A DNA stretch of 17,244 bases, from positions 1 to 17,244 of the forward strand of contig NZ_DATDMY010000228.1 in the NCBI RefSeq assembly GCF_036518555.1, written 5' to 3'. This DNA comes from Dokdonella_A sp036518555 (lineage in GTDB: Bacteria > Pseudomonadota > Gammaproteobacteria > Xanthomonadales > Rhodanobacteraceae). The notes beneath the pieces are model-generated. The model had not been told where the DNA came from. It saw nothing but the letters and a program-made list of their open reading frames with translations, and made no database searches. Below are positions 15,114-17,244 of the stretch, piece by piece; the stretch's first letter is position 1; each line of letters starts with the position of its first letter. A program made the position numbers and the translations under genes.

Positions 15114-15722
15114 TCAGCGCGCGAGACCCTCGGCCGTGAGCGCGGCCTTGACCATCGGCCGTGCCGCGACGCGCGCGCGGAACGCGACGAGGTTCGGAAA
15201 CGGCGCAAGATCGAGCCCGACGAAACCGGACCAGCCGGTGACGACGAACAGGTACGCGTCGGCGACCGTGAACGTCCTGCCGCCGATGAACGGACCCCGG
15301 GCGAGCGCCTGCTCGACGATCGCGAGCCGACGGCCGAGCAGGCCGAGCGCCTGCCGGCGGTATTCGACCGGCGTTTCCGGCTTGAACAGCGGCGAATAGC
15401 CCTTGTGCAATTCGCTCGTGATGAAGTTGAGCCACGACTGCAGGCGATAGCGCTCCGGGCTGCCGTTCGCGGGCGCGAGCCCGCTCGCGGGCGAGCGATC
15501 GGCGACGTACTGCAGGATCGCGGGCCCTTCGGTGAGCACGACGCCGGGTTCGATTTCGAGTGCGGGCACGTAGCCCGCCGGATTGATCGCGAGATAGTCG
15601 CGATCGTCCTCGGTACGGTGGGTCTCGAGGTCGACCTTGACGAGATCGAACGCAAGGCCGGCTTCACGCAACGCGATGTGCGGGGCCTGTGAGCAGAGGC
15701 CGGGGCCGTAATACAGACGCAT
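15114..15722 (-). CDS. gstA: Glutathione S-transferase, beta class (GstA-like)
   Basis: A 202-residue glutathione S-transferase closely resembling E. coli GstA (201 residues). It begins MRLYYGPGLCSQAPHIALRE with Cys10, and has INPAGYVPALE with the cis-proline, LTEGPAILQYVAD for glutathione contact, and WLNFITSELHKGYSPLF with His106 at the same number as in E. coli. Further matches are FTVADAYLFVV and a C-terminus ending in ALTAEGLAR. It should detoxify electrophiles using glutathione in the cytoplasm. It lies 36 bases downstream of doxX on the same strand and is probably co-transcribed with it; GGAG at 15730-15733 precedes the ATG by seven bases. Two strong GC hairpins follow its stop codon, marking the probable end of the doxX-gst unit. 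It shares the fold with the GST at 9577, but the two are clearly diverged paralogues. Confidence 0.95.
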   Translation of the reverse strand: MRLYYGPGLCSQAPHIALREAGLAFDLVKVDLETHRTEDDRDYLAINPAGYVPALEIEPGVVLTEGPAILQYVADRSPASGLAPANGSPERYRLQSWLNFITSELHKGYSPLFKPETPVEYRRQALGLLGRRLAIVEQALARGPFIGGRTFTVADAYLFVVTGWSGFVGLDLAPFPNLVAFRARVAARPMVKAALTAEGLAR

Positions 15723-15758
15723 GGGATGACTCCAGTGGTTGGGGCGGGAGGGAGGCGT

Positions 15759-16163
15759 TCAGGCCGTCGATCGCGCATGCGACCCGCGCGGAGGCAACCA
15801 CGCGCCTGCGCCGAGCAAGGCCTGGGCGAACGAGACCAGCGCGATGAACAGCGGGTATTCCCAGCCGCCGCCGGTATTGGCGAACTCCCAGCCGTTGCCC
15901 GCGTGGGGCAGGATCGCGCCGAGCGCGATGAGCCCGAGCACGATCGCGACCGGGCGCACGGCGATGCCGGCGAGCAGCGCGAGTCCACCGAACAGTTCGG
16001 CCACGACGACCGGGTAGACGAGCAGCCCCGGCAGTCCGTGCTGTTCGAACCAGGCGACCGTGCCGGGCAAGGTGAAGACGACGAGCTTGAGCAGCGCATG
16101 GGCGAGGAACAGCACGCCGAGCGCGAGACGCAGCAGCGCTGCGCCGAAAGCCGAAGTGTGCAT
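15759..16163 (-). CDS. DoxX-family membrane protein
   Basis: A 134-residue integral inner-membrane protein of the DoxX family. Four hydrophobic helices are visible at about residues 7-28, 46-65, 68-90 and 110-130. The segment GAILPHAGNGWEFANTGGGWEYPLF before the last helix is typical of the family. The start at 16163 (MHTSAFGAALLRLALG) is supported by AAGGA (16170-16174 on the complementary strand) about six bases upstream. DoxX proteins are linked to quinone-associated oxidoreductases and thiol or redox-stress responses, but the biochemical role here is unknown. It heads a likely doxX-gst operon, transcribed divergently from the LysR gene across a 151 bp intergenic region with two dyads. That arrangement suggests LysR control. 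Confidence 0.9.
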   Translation of the reverse strand: MHTSAFGAALLRLALGVLFLAHALLKLVVFTLPGTVAWFEQHGLPGLLVYPVVVAELFGGLALLAGIAVRPVAIVLGLIALGAILPHAGNGWEFANTGGGWEYPLFIALVSFAQALLGAGAWLPPRGSHARSTA

Positions 16164-16233
16164 GGCGGATCCTTCGTGTGGATGCCGGTCGGAGCCGGCG
16201 GGGGAGCACACGCTAGGCCTTGCTAAGCTGCAC

Positions 16234-16252
16234 GTAAATCACCAAGATTTAC
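16234..16252. promoter_or_regulatory. Dyad 1 in the lysR-doxX intergenic region
   Basis: GTAAATC-ACCAA-GATTTAC is a perfect 7 bp inverted repeat with a 5-base centre in the divergent promoter region. AT-rich dyads of this size containing T-N11-A are typical LysR-type recognition sites. It lies 71 bp upstream of the doxX start codon, and its right end overlaps the candidate lysR -10. Confidence 0.6.
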
Positions 16253-16255
16253 AAT
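16250..16255 (+). promoter_or_regulatory. Candidate -10 of the lysR promoter
   Basis: TACAAT matches TATAAT at 5 of 6 bases and lies 59 bp before the LysR ATG. No good -35 is present 16-18 bp upstream. The element sits between the two dyads, overlapping the first by three bases, which would suit autorepression. Confidence 0.4.
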
Positions 16256-16259
16256 ACGT

Positions 16260-16277
16260 GTTTGCAATCGTGCAAAC
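16260..16277. promoter_or_regulatory. Dyad 2 in the lysR-doxX intergenic region
   Basis: GTTTGCA-ATCG-TGCAAAC is a perfect 7 bp inverted repeat with a 4-base centre. Its centre is about 25 bp from that of dyad 1. It lies at the predicted lysR transcription start, a position consistent with autoregulation, and at about the -35 region of doxX on the other strand (TTGCAC is within it). Confidence 0.55.
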
Positions 16278-16314
16278 TCGGATGCGATGCTCGCGGCCCC
16301 TGCCGGAGCTGCCG

Positions 16315-17244
16315 ATGTTCGACTGGAACGACCTGCGCTACGTGCTCGCGATCGCCCGCGGCGGCAGCCTCGCCGCGGCCGCACGCAGCCTGTCGGTGAA
16401 CCATTCGACCGTGTTCCGCCGTCTCGCCGCGTTCGAGGACGCACTCGGCGTGCGCCTGTTCGAGCGCCTGCCCGAAGGCTATGTGCTCACCGCCGAGGGG
16501 GAAGCGATCCGCACGCACGCCGAGCAGGTCGAGCAGTCGATCCATGCGCTCGAACGCGCGGTCGCCGGCAGCGACTTCCGCCTGTCCGGCGACGTGCGCA
16601 TCACGACCGCGCCGAACCTCGCGAGTGCGTACATCGCGCGCTACCTGCCTGCGTTCCGCGCCTTGCATCCGGACATCCGGGTCGAGATCGCCGCAGCCGA
16701 CAGCGATTTCGACCTCGCGCGGCGCGAAGCCGACCTCGCGTTGCGCGCGACGGCGCAGCCGCCCGACCATCTCGTCGGGAGAAAAGTCGTCGATCTGCCC
16801 TGGCTCGCTTGCGCGAGCCGCGCCTACGTCGACGCACATGGGCGGCCCCGCACGATGGACGATCTCGCCGCGCATGCATTGATCGGCGCCGACGCGCGTT
16901 TCTCGCGCCTGCCGGTGTTCGCATGGCTGCATGCGCGCCATCCGTACGAGCGCTTCGTCGTGCGTGCGGGCGACCTCAACACCATGGCTGCGCTCGCCGC
17001 GGCCGGCATCGGCATCGCGCTCCTGCCCGCCGACCAGGCCGATGACGCGCTCGTGCAGCTGTTCGCGATCGAGCCGCCGTTCGCGTCGCCGCTGTGGCTG
17101 CTCACCCATCCGGACCTGCGTCACGTCGCGCGCATCAAGGCGCTCGCGGATTTCCTGTACGAGTGCTTGCGCGCCGACCCGCGCCTGCGCGCACACGCGA
17201 TCGTGAGCGCGGCCAAGCCGGCGCAGCGCGTTCGCCGCGCGCGG
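16315..17244 (+). CDS. LysR-family transcriptional regulator (3' end beyond window)
   Basis: DNA-binding regulator; 310 codons are open to the window edge with no stop, so the 3' end is missing, although at ~300 residues the usual family length is essentially complete. The N-terminal winged helix-turn-helix reads MFDWNDLRYVLAIARGGSLA, then ARSLSVNHSTVFRRLAAFED and LGVRLFERLPEGYVLTAEGE (about residues 4-62). The effector-binding domain follows (~90-290) with VRITTAPNLASAYIARYLPAF, PDIRVEI, READLALRA, WLACASRAYV and AALAAAGIGIALLPADQA. The ATG at 16315 is supported by GGAG at 16305-16308 with a six-base gap; an in-frame ATG at 16282 would add 11 unconserved residues. It is divergent from doxX-gst and probably regulates that operon and itself through the two intergenic dyads. 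The effector is unknown. Confidence 0.92.
   Translation, partial: MFDWNDLRYVLAIARGGSLAAAARSLSVNHSTVFRRLAAFEDALGVRLFERLPEGYVLTAEGEAIRTHAEQVEQSIHALERAVAGSDFRLSGDVRITTAPNLASAYIARYLPAFRALHPDIRVEIAAADSDFDLARREADLALRATAQPPDHLVGRKVVDLPWLACASRAYVDAHGRPRTMDDLAAHALIGADARFSRLPVFAWLHARHPYERFVVRAGDLNTMAALAAAGIGIALLPADQADDALVQLFAIEPPFASPLWLLTHPDLRHVARIKALADFLYECLRADPRLRAHAIVSAAKPAQRVRRAR

Noticed and set aside
9577..15722. The two GST genes as a recent tandem duplication
   Set aside because: They share fold motifs, but sequences and indels differ widely and they are about 5 kb apart; they look like old paralogues.
16287..17045. Arg-rich open frame within the LysR region on the plus strand
   Set aside because: It is an out-of-frame shadow of the LysR gene, whose own frame stays open from 16315 to the window edge and encodes clear HTH and effector domains.

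Overview
The window is a strongly GC-rich, densely packed bacterial chromosome segment with G or C at most third codon positions. Gene content and sequence style point to a gammaproteobacterium of the Xanthomonadales/Lysobacterales type: a type-2 malate dehydrogenase, a periplasmic S46 peptidase, PrpB with the variant YCCGAYRAMNKAA segment, and many GAF/GGDEF/EAL and beta-class GST genes. This placement is inference from family knowledge, not a database result. No mobile element, CRISPR array, tRNA or rRNA was seen.

Layout. From 1 to 9511 everything reads on the plus strand: the 3' part of mdh (cut by the window edge), an exported S46 dipeptidyl-peptidase-like enzyme, a large GAF-GGDEF-EAL cyclic-di-GMP protein, then prpB, a small membrane-anchored unknown and prpC (methylcitrate pathway), and a 158-residue unknown. 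From 9577 to 16163 everything reads on the minus strand. In transcription order this is doxX, gstA-like, a zinc-independent medium-chain dehydrogenase, a GAF/SpoIIE-type phosphatase, fadH and a second beta-class GST. A LysR-type regulator starts at 16315 on the plus strand, divergent from doxX, and reads off the right edge without a stop codon.

Working together. PrpB and PrpC handle propionyl-CoA, which comes from odd-chain fatty acids and from Val, Ile, Met and Thr. FadH removes double bases of unsaturation during beta-oxidation, malate dehydrogenase belongs to the TCA cycle that receives the products, and the S46 enzyme would release dipeptides outside the cytoplasm. This fits a peptide- and lipid-consuming lifestyle. 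The doxX-gst pair and its divergent LysR gene look like a small redox or electrophile-response unit. Two signalling proteins (cyclic-di-GMP and PP2C-type phosphatase) sit among the metabolic genes without obvious partners.

Most genes are ordinary members of known families. The points most worth a second look are: two perfect dyads between lysR and doxX; a membrane-anchored unknown inside prpBC; the S46 enzyme with a glycine S1 residue but a Phe in place of the usual Trp anchor; the SGDEF variant in the cyclic-di-GMP protein; and tandem GC hairpins plus a palindrome upstream of the dehydrogenase. I see no convincing evidence of a wholly new multi-gene system.
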